A stretch of DNA of 64,000 bases from Streptomyces sp. AC512_CC834 (GCF_019049325.1 NZ_JAGMUO010000032.1:1-64000); one strand, 5' to 3'. Shown: positions 36,680 to 45,391, counted from the stretch's first letter. Program-made: numbers and translations. The notes: a model not told the origin generated them from the sequence alone.

Positions 36680-37474
36680 GTGGGCACCAACTACGGCGAC
36701 TGGCTCAAGGAGCAGCGCGAGGGGGCGGGGCTGACGCAGCAGCAGTTGGCCGAGGCGGCGGTGATGACTCGAACGCACATCGCGCACATCGAGGCGGGGC
36801 GCCGGGTGCCGTCGAAGGAGGACGCGCGGCGCCTGGACAACGCCCTGAACACGGGGAACGTGCTGAGCCGGTTTCTGCCGCAGGAGGAAGCGGCCGTCGC
36901 GGACTACTTCGAGGCGGCCCGGCTGCTCGAACAACAGGCGTTGATGATCCGGGAGTTCGCGCTGTCGTTCGTGCCGGGCATCCTGCAGACGGAAAGGTAC
37001 GCGCGTGCGGTTCTGAGCACGTCGTTCCCTCCGGTGAGTGAAGAGGAACGTGACAGGCTCGTTGTCACACGCCTGGAGCGGGCGAAGGTCCTGGACGATC
37101 CGGTGACGCCCGTAGTGTGGGCGCTGCTGGACGAGGCGGTGCTGCGGCGGGTTGTCGGTGGCCGGGAGGTCATGGCGGAGCAGCTCATGCACATGGTCCG
37201 GCTGGTGGAGAGCGGCCGGGTGCGAGTCCAGGTGCTGCCGTTCGACGTCGGTTTCCATCCGCTCATGGAGAGCATGCTCACGCTGATGGACTTCGAGGAT
37301 CAGCCACCAGTGGCGTATGGCGAGGGTTCGCACATGGGCAAGCTCCACGACTCCCCGTCTGTGGTTCGGACGTTGGAGGGGCGTTACGCTCTGGCGCTAG
37401 GCGATGCACTGCCGCTCAAGGAGTCCCTGGCCCTGCTCAGGGCTACAGCGAAGGACTATGAACACCATGACTGA
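36680..37474 (+). CDS. XRE-family regulator of a second DUF397 locus
   Basis: A 264-residue regulator with an N-terminal XRE helix-turn-helix (LKEQREGAGLTQQQLAEAA, TRTHIAHIEAGRRVPS). The DUF5753-like C-terminal domain follows (VPGILQTERYARAVL, VQVLPFDVGFHPLMESMLTLM). GTG 36680 with AGGGGAG upstream. The DUF397 partner overlaps its 3' end. It is paralogous to the regulator at 27356. Confidence 0.9.
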   Translation: MGTNYGDWLKEQREGAGLTQQQLAEAAVMTRTHIAHIEAGRRVPSKEDARRLDNALNTGNVLSRFLPQEEAAVADYFEAARLLEQQALMIREFALSFVPGILQTERYARAVLSTSFPPVSEEERDRLVVTRLERAKVLDDPVTPVVWALLDEAVLRRVVGGREVMAEQLMHMVRLVESGRVRVQVLPFDVGFHPLMESMLTLMDFEDQPPVAYGEGSHMGKLHDSPSVVRTLEGRYALALGDALPLKESLALLRATAKDYEHHD

Positions 37475-37688
37475 TCGCGTCATGATCAATGCAGCGATAG
37501 CAGCGGGCTGGAGAAGGTCCTCCTACAGCAACAGTGAGGGCGGTAGCTGCCTCGAAGTGCTCGACGGCCACCGCCAGGGCGTCCCCCTTCGCGACTCGAA
37601 GAACCCCCACGGCCCCGCAGTGATCGTCCCTGCCCCGGCCTGGTCGGCGTTCGTCACGGCGGTCAGGAGCGGCGAGTTCCCCTCCTGA
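37458..37688 (+). CDS. DUF397 protein
   Basis: A 76-residue DUF397 protein (AAGWRRSSYSNSEGGSCLEV, VPLRDSKNPHGPAVIVPAPAW). It starts inside the XRE gene, with AAGGA before ATG 37458; a second ATG at 37467 is also possible. Unlike the DUF397 protein at 26248 it has no repeat extension. It should act with the XRE partner. Confidence 0.9.
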   Translation: MNTMTDRVMINAAIAAGWRRSSYSNSEGGSCLEVLDGHRQGVPLRDSKNPHGPAVIVPAPAWSAFVTAVRSGEFPS

Positions 37689-37704
37689 CCCACCGGCGGA
37701 GCCA

Positions 37705-39132
37705 TCAGTGGTGGAACCCTGTCGCCGCGCCCTTGTCCCGGGTCAGCGGGCCCGACTGGCGGCGCAGCTCCGGGAGCAGGCGCTCCAGGTCGGCCAGGAG
37801 CAGGTCGGCCATGTCGGTCGAGAAGCCGTTGCGGCACACCACCCGGAGTACCGACAGGTCCTCGCGGTGCGGCGGGAAGGTGTACGCCGGCACCAGCCAG
37901 CCGCCCTCCCGCAGCCGCCGGGACACGTCGAAGACGTCGTACGCCGTCACGTCGTCGGCCGTTGTGAAGGCGAACACCGGCAACTGGTCGCCGCGCGTCA
38001 GCAGCCGGAAGTCGCCGAGCGCCGCCACCCGCCCGGCGAGCGAGCCCGCGATGTCCCGCGCGGACTGCTGCACGGCCCGGTAGCCCTCGCGGCCCAGCCG
38101 CAGGAACGTGTAGTACTGCGCGACCACCTGCGCGCCGGGCCGGGAGAAGTTCAGCGCGAAGGTCGGCATGTCGCCGCCCAGATAGTTGACCCGGAAGACC
38201 AGCTCCTCGGGCAGCGCGTCCGAGTTCCGCCACAGGGCCCAGCCCACGCCCGGGTAGACCAGCCCGTACTTGTGCCCCGAGGTGTTGATCGAGGCGACGC
38301 GGGGCAGCCGGAAGTCCCAGGCCAGGTCCTCGTCGAGGAAGGGCGCGACCATGCCGCCGGAGGCCCCGTCGACGTGCACCGGGATGTCGAGGCCGGTGCG
38401 CTCCTGGAGGGCGTCCAGGGCGCCGCACAGCTCGGCGATGGGCTCGTAGGAGCCGTCGAAGGTGGAGCCCAGGATGCCGACGACCCCGATCGTGTTCTCG
38501 TCGCACAGCTCGGCGGCGGCCTGCGGGTCCAGGTGGAAGCGGTCGCCCTCCATCGGGACCTGCCGGGTCTCCACCTCCCAGAAGTTGCAGAACTTGTCCC
38601 AGCAGACCTGGACGTTCACGCCCATGACGAGATTGGGCCGCACGTCCTTCGCGGGATAGCGGTCGGCGTTGCGCAGCGCCCAGCGCCGCTTCAGCGCCAT
38701 CCCGGCCAGCATGCACGCCTCGCTCGACCCGGTCGTCGAGCAGCCGACGACCGCCGACGGGTCGGGCGCGTGCCACAGGTCGGCGAGCATCGCCACGCAT
38801 CGCCGCTCCAGCTCGGCGGTGCGCGGGTACTCGTCCTTGTCGATCATGTTCTTGTCGCGGCACTCACTCATCAGCACCCCGGCCTGCGGCTCCATCCAGG
38901 TGGTGACGAAGGTGGCCAGGTTCAGCCGGGCGTTGCCGTCCAGCATCAGCTCGTCGTGGACCAGCCGGTACGCGCTCTCCGGCGGCAGCGGGGAGTCGGG
39001 CAGCCGGTGGGAGGGCGGGGCCTCGGTCATGCCGCCGAGCGGGTTCGCCGCCGCGTGGAAGGGGTTCACGGCGAGCCGGCGCCGGTCACGATCGTTGTCG
39101 TGGGACGGGCGGGGCCCCTGGTGCAGTGACAT
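37705..39132 (-). CDS. Glutamate decarboxylase
   Basis: A 475-residue PLP enzyme converting glutamate to GABA and CO2, using a proton for acid or carbon/nitrogen balance. The PLP lysine is Lys288 in INTSGHKYGLVYPGVGW. Other group II decarboxylase motifs are VGCSTTGSSEACMLAG and VHVDGASGGMVAPF. ATG 39132 gives the usual N-terminus (MSLHQGPR, ending with VNPFHAAANPL); a start at 39168 adds a Gly/Pro stretch with no support. Monocistronic; a tipA-like operator lies about 60 bases upstream. Confidence 0.93.
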   Translation of the reverse strand: MSLHQGPRPSHDNDRDRRRLAVNPFHAAANPLGGMTEAPPSHRLPDSPLPPESAYRLVHDELMLDGNARLNLATFVTTWMEPQAGVLMSECRDKNMIDKDEYPRTAELERRCVAMLADLWHAPDPSAVVGCSTTGSSEACMLAGMALKRRWALRNADRYPAKDVRPNLVMGVNVQVCWDKFCNFWEVETRQVPMEGDRFHLDPQAAAELCDENTIGVVGILGSTFDGSYEPIAELCGALDALQERTGLDIPVHVDGASGGMVAPFLDEDLAWDFRLPRVASINTSGHKYGLVYPGVGWALWRNSDALPEELVFRVNYLGGDMPTFALNFSRPGAQVVAQYYTFLRLGREGYRAVQQSARDIAGSLAGRVAALGDFRLLTRGDQLPVFAFTTADDVTAYDVFDVSRRLREGGWLVPAYTFPPHREDLSVLRVVCRNGFSTDMADLLLADLERLLPELRRQSGPLTRDKGAATGFHH

Positions 39133-39186
39133 GCAACCGACGGTAGGTCCGGGCCCCGGACCCCGCACCCGGGGACGTACCGGCGG

Positions 39187-39225
39187 GCACGGGCTTGCAC
39201 CTCACGTCGCGTGAGGCGGTGGTCT
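39187..39225 (+). promoter_or_regulatory. Second tipA-type operator/promoter (no sense gene downstream)
   Basis: 33 bases (39187-39219) match the tipA promoter with a single mismatch. They include -35 TTGCAC (39195-39200), the 19-base spacer and the CCTCACG-TCG-CGTGAGG palindrome characteristic of a MerR-type activator site. A poor -10 (TGGTCT) follows. Read rightwards it would produce antisense RNA to the esterase gene; read leftwards no -35/-10 is present for the decarboxylase. Confidence 0.7.
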
Positions 39226-39235
39226 CCCGTCGGCG

Positions 39236-40165
39236 TCAGTGGACCGGTGCGAGACGGCCGGTGCCGGGGTGCCCGGCGCCGAGGTGGGCGGTGAGGAAAC
39301 GGGCGGCGCGGTCGAGTGCGGCGTCCGCCTCGTCGAGACGGCCGTAGTGGAGCTGGTAGACGTGGGGGAGGCCGGGCCCGACTTCGAGCGTGACCTCGAC
39401 GTCGTCGGCGCCCGCGCGGCCGGCCAGCCGGACCGCGTCGTCGAGCAGCACCTCGTTCGCACCGGCCTGCACGAGGAGCGGGGGCAGCCCGGTGAGGCCG
39501 GCGAAGACCGGGCTGGCCGGGGGGACCGTCCGGTCGCCCGCGCCGACGTAGAGATCGGCGTAGGCGCGCAGGTCGGCCTGGGTGAATATGGGGTCGGCGC
39601 CTTCCTTGGAACGGATGCTCCCTCCGGTGAGGGTGAGATCGGTCCAGGGGGAGAAGAGGACCAGGGCGGCCGGCTGTGGAAGCCCGGCCTCCCTGGCCGC
39701 GAGCAGCGTGGCGACGCTCAGCCCGCCACCGGCGGAGTCACCGGCCATCACGAGGTCCCGTGGGTCAGTACCCGTCGACAGCAGTTCGCGATAGGCGGCG
39801 AGCCCGTCGTCGACGGCCGCGGGGAAGGGGTGCTCGGGCGCCAGCCGGTAGTCCACCGACACCGCGCGCAGCCCGCCGCGGCGGGCCAGTTCGCCGACCA
39901 GTCCCGCGTGGGTGTCGGGTGAGCCGACGACGTAGCCGCCGCCGTGCAGGTAGAGCAGCCGGCCGGGGCCGGAGGCCGTGTCCGGCTCCAGCTCCAGGGC
40001 CGGCCGCCCGCCCAGGACGGTCCCGCGGGTGACCACCCCTTCCGGGGCGGGGCGGGTGAGGGCCGCGGCGAAACCCTCGCGCTGCTCTTCGGGAGTGGGC
40101 CGCGTCTCGGTGCGAGGGGCGGAACGGAGCAGGGCGTCCAGGGCGTCGCGCTGCTGTCGGGACAT
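39236..40165 (-). CDS. Alpha/beta hydrolase, hormone-sensitive-lipase family esterase
   Basis: A 309-residue esterase of the HSL/bacterial family IV. The oxyanion motif is LYLHGGGYVVGS, the nucleophile elbow GDSAGGG and the acid/His region ends GPGLPHVYQLHYGR. It hydrolyses short acyl esters or lactones; the substrate is unknown. It is divergent from a marR gene with three ATTCC(T/A)GGGAA sites between them, suggesting regulation by that MarR protein. Confidence 0.9.
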   Translation of the reverse strand: MSRQQRDALDALLRSAPRTETRPTPEEQREGFAAALTRPAPEGVVTRGTVLGGRPALELEPDTASGPGRLLYLHGGGYVVGSPDTHAGLVGELARRGGLRAVSVDYRLAPEHPFPAAVDDGLAAYRELLSTGTDPRDLVMAGDSAGGGLSVATLLAAREAGLPQPAALVLFSPWTDLTLTGGSIRSKEGADPIFTQADLRAYADLYVGAGDRTVPPASPVFAGLTGLPPLLVQAGANEVLLDDAVRLAGRAGADDVEVTLEVGPGLPHVYQLHYGRLDEADAALDRAARFLTAHLGAGHPGTGRLAPVH

Positions 40166-40197
40166 GCGGGGCCTCCATGGGTCGGCGTGCGAGAATG

Positions 40198-40259
40198 GAT
40201 TCCTGGGAATTCATCTGTTCGGGCCAACCGCATTCCAGGGAAGATGATTCCTGGGAATC
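40198..40259. promoter_or_regulatory. Three ATTCCTGGGAAT-type operators
   Basis: GATTCCTGGGAATT (40198-40211), CATTCCAGGGAAG (40231-40243) and GATTCCTGGGAATC (40246-40259). The last is a perfect palindrome with 6-base arms. They lie between the divergent esterase and marR genes, the last ending 13 bases before the marR start. Confidence 0.7.
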
Positions 40260-40272
40260 TACTGGAGTTTTC

Positions 40273-40719
40273 GTGAGCCACGTCACCCCGGCCTTCGTCG
40301 ACCTGGTCCGCGTCGAGACCCGGCTCTACAACGCGGTGAGCGCCCGGCTGCGCGCCGAACAAGAGCTGGGTTTCGGACAGTTCGAACTTCTGGAGATCAT
40401 CGACCGCGTGCCGGGGTGTCGCGTGCTCGACATCGCCGGCGAACTCGCGATCACCGTCGGGGCCGTCAGCAAGGCGGTCGACCGGCTGGTGGCCGCGGGC
40501 TGGTGTCTGCGGGTCGCGCACCCCCAGGACCGCCGCTCGTCCGTGCTCCGCCTGACCCCCGAGGGCGATCGGCGGCTGGCGGCTTCCCGCCCGGTGGTCG
40601 AGAGCGCCCTCGCCTCGCTGACCGCGGCGGTTACTCCCGACGATCTGAGCCGCATCGCCTCGGCCCTGGCCACCCTGCGCGCGTCCCTCGAAGCGGGCTC
40701 CCACGGCCGCCCGGGCTGA
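40273..40719 (+). CDS. MarR-family regulator (divergent from esterase)
   Basis: A 148-residue MarR protein with winged helix VLDIAGELAITVGAVSKAVDRLVAAGW and wing HPQDRRSSVLRLTPEGDRRL. GTG 40273 follows GGAG at 6-base spacing. It probably binds the ATTCC palindromes upstream and controls itself and the divergent esterase. Confidence 0.9.
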   Translation: MSHVTPAFVDLVRVETRLYNAVSARLRAEQELGFGQFELLEIIDRVPGCRVLDIAGELAITVGAVSKAVDRLVAAGWCLRVAHPQDRRSSVLRLTPEGDRRLAASRPVVESALASLTAAVTPDDLSRIASALATLRASLEAGSHGRPG

Positions 40720-40761
40720 GGGGGGCGGGACGGCGACGGCCGACTCGGCGCAATCGGGAAC

Positions 40762-40800
40762 GCACGGGCTTGCACCTCACGTCACGTGAGGCGGCAGCGT
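40762..40800 (+). promoter_or_regulatory. tipA promoter
   Basis: TTGCAC (40770-40775), a 19-base spacer carrying the palindrome CCTCACG-TCA-CGTGAGG, and CAGCGT (40795-40800). The long spacer with an internal palindrome is the MerR-family activator layout and agrees with the known thiostrepton-inducible tipA promoter. TipAL would bind here and activate its own gene when it captures a thiopeptide. Confidence 0.9.
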
Positions 40801-40826
40801 GGAGGGCGTCAGAGAAAGGAGCGGAA

Positions 40827-41588
40827 GTGAGCTACTCCGTGGGACAGGTGGCCGGCTTCGCCGGAGTGACGGTGCGCACCCTGCACCACTACGACGACAT
40901 CGGCCTGCTCGTACCGAGCGAGCGCAGCCACGCAGGCCACCGGCGCTACAGCGACGCCGACCTCGACCGGCTGCAGCAGATCCTGTTCTACCGGGAGCTG
41001 GGCTTCCCGCTCGACGAGGTCGCCGCACTGCTCGACGATCCGGCCGCGGACCCGCGCGCGCACCTGCGCCGCCAGCACGAGCTGCTGACCGCCCGGATCG
41101 GGAAACTGCAGAAGATGGCGGCGGCCGTGGAGCACGCCATGGAGGCACGCAGCATGGGCATCAACCTCACGCCCGAGGAGAAGTTCGAGGTCTTCGGCGA
41201 CTTCGACCCCGACCAGTACGAGGAGGAGGTCCAGGAACGCTGGGGCGGCACCGACGCCTACCGCCAGTCGCAGCAGAAGGCCGCCTCGTACACCAAGGAG
41301 GACTGGCAGCGTATCCAGGACGAGGCCGACGAGCTCACCCGGCGCTTCGTCGCCCTGATGGACGCCGCCGAGCCCGCCGACTCCGAGGCGGCCATGGACG
41401 CCGCCGAGGACCACCGGCAGGGCATCGCCCGCAACCACTACGACTGCGGGTACGAGATGCACACCTGCCTGGGCGACATGTACGTCTCGGACGAGCGTTT
41501 CACGCGAAACATCGACGCCGCCAAGCCGGGCCTCGCCGCCTACATGCGCGACGCGATCCTCGCGAACGCCGTCCGGCATACCCCCTGA
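40827..41588 (+). CDS. tipA: TipAL, MerR-family thiopeptide-responsive activator
   Basis: A 253-residue MerR/TipAS protein. The N-terminal MerR helix-turn-helix (YSVGQVAGFAGVTVRTLHHY) is followed by a coiled-coil dimer helix to about 105. The TipAS antibiotic-binding domain begins MGINLTPEEKFEVFGDF. The thiopeptide-capturing Cys of TipAL is at Cys214 (EMHTCLGDMYVSDERF); Cys207 lies in NHYDCGY. The length is as for TipAL. GTG 40827 has AAAGGAG upstream. It activates its own promoter on covalent thiostrepton binding. Confidence 0.97.
   Translation: MSYSVGQVAGFAGVTVRTLHHYDDIGLLVPSERSHAGHRRYSDADLDRLQQILFYRELGFPLDEVAALLDDPAADPRAHLRRQHELLTARIGKLQKMAAAVEHAMEARSMGINLTPEEKFEVFGDFDPDQYEEEVQERWGGTDAYRQSQQKAASYTKEDWQRIQDEADELTRRFVALMDAAEPADSEAAMDAAEDHRQGIARNHYDCGYEMHTCLGDMYVSDERFTRNIDAAKPGLAAYMRDAILANAVRHTP
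41154..41588 (+). CDS. tipA: TipAS, internal-start antibiotic-sequestering form of TipA
   Basis: An in-frame ATG at codon 110 is preceded by GGAGG at 8-base spacing, giving a 144-residue product identical to the C-terminal domain. This matches the known TipAS form, which binds thiopeptides without DNA binding. That the internal site is used in this strain is inferred. Confidence 0.8.
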   Translation: MGINLTPEEKFEVFGDFDPDQYEEEVQERWGGTDAYRQSQQKAASYTKEDWQRIQDEADELTRRFVALMDAAEPADSEAAMDAAEDHRQGIARNHYDCGYEMHTCLGDMYVSDERFTRNIDAAKPGLAAYMRDAILANAVRHTP

Positions 41589-41634
41589 ACGGTGGCCGTG
41601 GCCCGGGTCTCACCCCCGGGTCCCACCCCGGGTC

Positions 41635-42000
41635 TCATTCCCGGGCCACGACCACCGCCGTCCCGTACGCGCACACCTCGGTGCCCACGTCCGCCGCCTC
41701 CGTCACGTCGAAGCGGAACGCCAGCACCGCGTTGGCCCCACGCGCGCGTGCCTGCTCGACGAGCCGCTCCATCGCCTCGTTGCGGGTCTCGACCAGCGTC
41801 TTGGTGAGTCCGCGCAGCTCACCGCCGACCAGCGACTTCAGCCCGGCGCCGATCTGGCTCCCCAGGTGCCGGGAGCGCACGGTCAGTCCGAAGACCTCCC
41901 CGAGCACCTCCTGCACGCGGTGGCCCGGCAGTTCGTTCGTGGTCACGACGAGCACTTCGGGCTGCGGACCCTGGCCGCCGCCGTATTCTTCAATACCCAT
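41635..42000 (-). CDS. YbjQ/UPF0145 family protein
   Basis: A 121-residue protein of the YbjQ (heavy-metal-binding-like, UPF0145) family, predicted to form pentamers; the function is unknown. Family features are VLVVTTNELPGHRVQEVLGE and ARARGANAVLAFRFD. Divergent from the DedA gene with 134 bases between. Immediately beyond its stop (41600-41640) are three degenerate copies of GGGTCTCACCCCCGGG-like sequence. Confidence 0.88.
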   Translation of the reverse strand: MGIEEYGGGQGPQPEVLVVTTNELPGHRVQEVLGEVFGLTVRSRHLGSQIGAGLKSLVGGELRGLTKTLVETRNEAMERLVEQARARGANAVLAFRFDVTEAADVGTEVCAYGTAVVVARE

Positions 42001-42134
42001 GGTTCACAGGCTTCCCCCGGGAACGTCACAGCGCACCCCGAGGAGCCCGGTGGAACCTGGGGTGCCACGGCTGCGTTGTACGTTTGGGCAGCCAGGTCCA
42101 GCCCGCCTCCCCCAGCAGCAGGAGCCACAATCCC

Positions 42135-43028
42135 GTGACCACCCTTGCGCTCGGTCCCGAGTGGATCAGCCCGGACTATCTGATCGAGACGTTCAGTCTG
42201 CCGGGCATCCTGCTCATCGTCTTCGCCGAGTCCGGACTCTTCGCCTTCCTGCCCGGCGACTCGCTGCTGTTCACCGCGGGCCTCTTCGTCGCCCAGGGCC
42301 AGTACATCAGCCAGCCGCTGTGGCTGGTGTGCACGCTGATCGTGGCCGCCGCCGTCCTCGGCGACCAAGTCGGTTACATGATCGGCAAGTTCTTCGGTCC
42401 CAGGCTTTTCAGCCGTCCCAACTCCAAGCTCTTCAAACAGGAGAATCTGGAGAAGGCACACGAGTTCATGGACAAGTACGGTCCCAAGGCGATCGTCCTG
42501 GCGCGCTTCGTCCCGATCGTGCGCACCTTCGCGCCCATCGTGGCGGGCGCCGGCCGCATGAAGTACCGCACCTTCCTCACGTACAACGTCATCGGCGGCG
42601 TCGCCTGGGGCACCGGCGTCACCCTCGCGGGCTACTGGCTCGGCCAGATCGAGTTCATCCGGGCCCACGTCGAGGGCATCCTCGTCCTGATCATCCTGGT
42701 CTCGGTCGTCCCGATCGCCATCGAGTACCTGCGGGAACGCAAGAAGAAGCAGCGCGCCGCGGCGGCGGAACCGACCTCTCCGGCGCCCCAGCAGCAGCAC
42801 CAGCACCAGCATCAGTACCCGGTCATGGACGACGCCACGACCCAGCTCCGCCGCGTGGACCCGTACGACCAGCCGCAGCAGCCCCAGCAGCCTCAGCAAT
42901 ACCAGCAGCCGCAGCAGTACCAGCAGCCCCCGCAGCAGCCGTACGCCCAGCAGTACCCGCAGGGATACGGCCAGCAGCCCTACGGAGACCAGCAGGGCGG
43001 GCAGTACCCGTACAACGGGGAGTACTGA
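42135..43028 (+). CDS. DedA-family membrane protein
   Basis: A 297-residue DedA/SNARE-associated membrane protein, a family now linked to flipping of undecaprenyl phosphate or phosphatidylethanolamine. Family motifs are ESGLFAFLPGDSLLFTAG, LGDQVGYMIGKFFGP and the reentrant FVPIVRTFAPIVAGAGRM. About five membrane segments. The last 80 residues are a Gln/Pro/Tyr-rich disordered tail (QQPQQPQQYQQPQQYQQP). GTG 42135 is preceded by AGGAG. Confidence 0.92.
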   Translation: MTTLALGPEWISPDYLIETFSLPGILLIVFAESGLFAFLPGDSLLFTAGLFVAQGQYISQPLWLVCTLIVAAAVLGDQVGYMIGKFFGPRLFSRPNSKLFKQENLEKAHEFMDKYGPKAIVLARFVPIVRTFAPIVAGAGRMKYRTFLTYNVIGGVAWGTGVTLAGYWLGQIEFIRAHVEGILVLIILVSVVPIAIEYLRERKKKQRAAAAEPTSPAPQQQHQHQHQYPVMDDATTQLRRVDPYDQPQQPQQPQQYQQPQQYQQPPQQPYAQQYPQGYGQQPYGDQQGGQYPYNGEY

Positions 43029-43069
43029 CAGCACTCCCCGAGCTGTGCGGCGCCCCACCGGACCCGGCG

Positions 43070-44779
43070 CTAGAACCCCCGGGTCCGTTTGGCCGCCCGC
43101 CTGCCCGCGGCACTCGCCGCACCCGGCACCTTCAGGAACAGCCGCGAGATCTCCCCGCCCAGGTTCACCCCGATCGCGATGGCCATCGCCAGCGCCACCG
43201 CGCTGGACAGCGACAGCAGCCCCTGGTCGACCTCGCTCTGCGCGATCCCCAGCAGACCGAAGTACGTCGCCGAACCGGGCAGCAGCGGCCCGATCGCCGC
43301 GGTCGTGTACGGCAGCGCCGACGCGAACCGGTACCGGGACATGAGCTGCCCGAACAGGCCGACGAGACCCGCCGCGGCGGCCGTGGAGGCCACCGGCGAG
43401 ATGTCGCCCGCGTGGTGCATGGCACCGAACACGCACCAGGCGATGCCGCCGTTCAGGGTCACCGCCAGCACGGTGGATCGTTCCTGCTGGAGCAGGATCG
43501 CGAAGGCCAGCGACAGGAGCATCGCGCCGAAGATCTGCACGAACGGTTCGTCGCCCGAGCCCAGCTTGGCGTCCGGGTTGAGCTCGGCGCCCAACTGGAC
43601 GCCGAAGTACAGCACCACCAGCACCCCGGCGACGATGCTGACGAAGAAGTACATGACCTCCAGCAGACGCGCCGCGGCGGTGATGTAGAAGCCGGTCAGA
43701 CCGTCCTGCACCCCCGCGACCAGCGCCCGCCCCGGCAGCAGCGCGAACAGCCCACCGGTGATGACCGCGGACGCCTTCACGTCGACGTGCGTCACCGTCA
43801 GCGCGACGCCCATCGCGGCGGGCGGCATCGCCGCCACCGCGAACTGGTAGAACTCCGGCAGCCCGCGCCCGGCACACAGCCACGCCAGCCGGTCGCCGAG
43901 CATCGAGCCGAACATCGCCGCGAAGAACACGGTCAGTCCGCCACCGACCAGCAGCGAGGCGCCGCCCGCGAGCAGACCGCTCGCCACGGTCAGCACCCAT
44001 GTGGGGTACGGGTGCCGGTTGCGGCGGATCTCCGCGAGGCGCCGGTAGGCCTCCTCCAGGGAGATGTTGGTCTCCGGGTCCGAGAGGTCGTCCACCAGAT
44101 GGAAGACGGCCGCGAGCCGCGTGTAGTCGGTGCCCCGCCGGCGTACCGTGCGCGACGCCGTCACCGGGTCGTCCACCAGCGACGGCTGGTAGGAGATCGC
44201 CAGCAGGGTGAACGTGACGTTCGGCTCGCAGCGGTCCAGGCCGTAGGACCGGCAGACGGCGAACATCGCCGCCTCCACGTCCTCGGCGCCCTCACCGCCC
44301 GCCAGCAGCAGCTCCCCGATACGCAGGGTCAGGTCGAGCACGCGCGGCACCGCGGGGCCGGTCTCGTCGTCGTGCTTCTGCGAGGGCTCGGGCGCGGGCC
44401 GCTCGGCCACCGGCATCCGCAGCATGGCGCGCATCCGGTCCTGCCAGGGCACGTCCGTCAGGTTGATCGCCGGGAAGCCGCTCGCCGGGGTGAAGGCGGT
44501 CGGGGCGGTCCAGGCGCTGTGCGTGCTCGGCAGGGTGAAGGCCGAGCCCTCGGCGTCCGCGGGCGCGCCCGGCGGCGCCTCCAGCCCGTCGGGCAGCGAG
44601 AACTCCGAGGTCGTCTCGGACTCCGTGTCCGCGTGCCGCGAGAAGGCCAGCCCCTGCGGGATCTCGAACTCGGACGTCGTCGACGACTCCCCGTCGAGCG
44701 ACGCCGCGACCCCACTGGGCTGCTGGAAGGCGCTGCGGGCCTCGTCCGTCTGCGGCTTGCGGTCCTCCGCCTCCGTCAC
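43070..44779 (-). CDS. ThrE-like threonine/serine exporter
   Basis: A 569-residue membrane exporter of the ThrE family. An N-terminal disordered acidic region (to about 130) precedes the ThrE domain (LDLTLRIGELLLAGGEGAEDV, AMFAVCRSYGLDRCEPNVTFT) and about ten membrane helices, the last set forming the ThrE_2 half (FVQIFGAMLLSLAFAILLQQ). I chose GTG 44779 because AGGGAG lies 9 bases upstream; 22 further in-frame codons lack a ribosome site. It exports Thr/Ser to avoid intracellular excess. Confidence 0.9.
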   Translation of the reverse strand: MTEAEDRKPQTDEARSAFQQPSGVAASLDGESSTTSEFEIPQGLAFSRHADTESETTSEFSLPDGLEAPPGAPADAEGSAFTLPSTHSAWTAPTAFTPASGFPAINLTDVPWQDRMRAMLRMPVAERPAPEPSQKHDDETGPAVPRVLDLTLRIGELLLAGGEGAEDVEAAMFAVCRSYGLDRCEPNVTFTLLAISYQPSLVDDPVTASRTVRRRGTDYTRLAAVFHLVDDLSDPETNISLEEAYRRLAEIRRNRHPYPTWVLTVASGLLAGGASLLVGGGLTVFFAAMFGSMLGDRLAWLCAGRGLPEFYQFAVAAMPPAAMGVALTVTHVDVKASAVITGGLFALLPGRALVAGVQDGLTGFYITAAARLLEVMYFFVSIVAGVLVVLYFGVQLGAELNPDAKLGSGDEPFVQIFGAMLLSLAFAILLQQERSTVLAVTLNGGIAWCVFGAMHHAGDISPVASTAAAAGLVGLFGQLMSRYRFASALPYTTAAIGPLLPGSATYFGLLGIAQSEVDQGLLSLSSAVALAMAIAIGVNLGGEISRLFLKVPGAASAAGRRAAKRTRGF

Positions 44780-44850
44780 CTCACGACTCTCCCTGGATAC
44801 CCGGTTCGAACACACCCTCCTGTAGCCCTCAGTATGCGCAACCAAACGCG

Positions 44851-44882
44851 AACGGGCCGCACGCGTGTGCGTGCGGCCCGTT
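44851..44882 (-). terminator. Strong terminator downstream of ppa
   Basis: Perfect 14-base arms AACGGGCCGCACGC / GCGTGCGGCCCGTT with a 4-base loop, 17 bases after the ppa stop. It separates ppa from the threonine exporter gene on the same strand. Confidence 0.85.
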
Positions 44883-44899
44883 ACGGGAGGGGCGCCTGT

Positions 44900-45391
44900 T
44901 CAGTGGCCGCCCTGGTCCTTGAATCGCTTGTACGACCGCTCGATCTCGGCCTCGGCGTCGGTGCGGCCCACCCAGTCGGCGCCCTCGACGGACTTGCCGG
45001 GCTCCAGGTCCTTGTAGACCTCGAAGAAGTGCTGGATCTCCAGGCGGTCGAACTCCGACACGTGGTGGATGTCCCGCAGGTGCTCCACGCGCGGGTCGGT
45101 CGACGGCACGCACAGCAGCTTGTCGTCGCCGCCGGCCTCGTCCGTCATCCGGAACATGCCGATCGCGCGGCAGCGGATGAGGCAGCCCGGGAAGGTCGGC
45201 TCGTCCAGGATGACCAGCGCGTCCAGCGGGTCACCGTCCTCGCCGAGGGTGTTCTCGACGAAGCCGTAGTCGGTCGGGTAGGCGGTCGAGGTGAAAAGGC
45301 GGCGGTCCAGGCGGATACGACCGGTCTCGTGGTCCACCTCGTACTTGTTCCGCGAACCCTTCGGGATCTCGATCGTGACGTCGAACTCCAC
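44900..45391 (-). CDS. ppa: Inorganic pyrophosphatase
   Basis: A 163-residue family I soluble pyrophosphatase hydrolysing PPi to phosphate. Signature [17 protein letters not shown], active-site Asps in [20 protein letters not shown], and [17 protein letters not shown] 45391 is chosen: GGAGGAG sits 6 bases upstream and the protein then begins [12 protein letters not shown] as in other streptomycetes. Divergent from the D,D-carboxypeptidase gene. Confidence 0.96.
   Translation of the reverse strand: MEFDVTIEIPKGSRNKYEVDHETGRIRLDRRLFTSTAYPTDYGFVENTLGEDGDPLDALVILDEPTFPGCLIRCRAIGMFRMTDEAGGDDKLLCVPSTDPRVEHLRDIHHVSEFDRLEIQHFFEVYKDLEPGKSVEGADWVGRTDAEAEIERSYKRFKDQGGH

Noticed and set aside
39195..39225. 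Second tipA operator as promoter of the glutamate decarboxylase
   Set aside because: On the minus strand the flanking hexamers (AGACCA and GTGCAA) do not resemble -35/-10 boxes, so sense activation of that gene is not supported.
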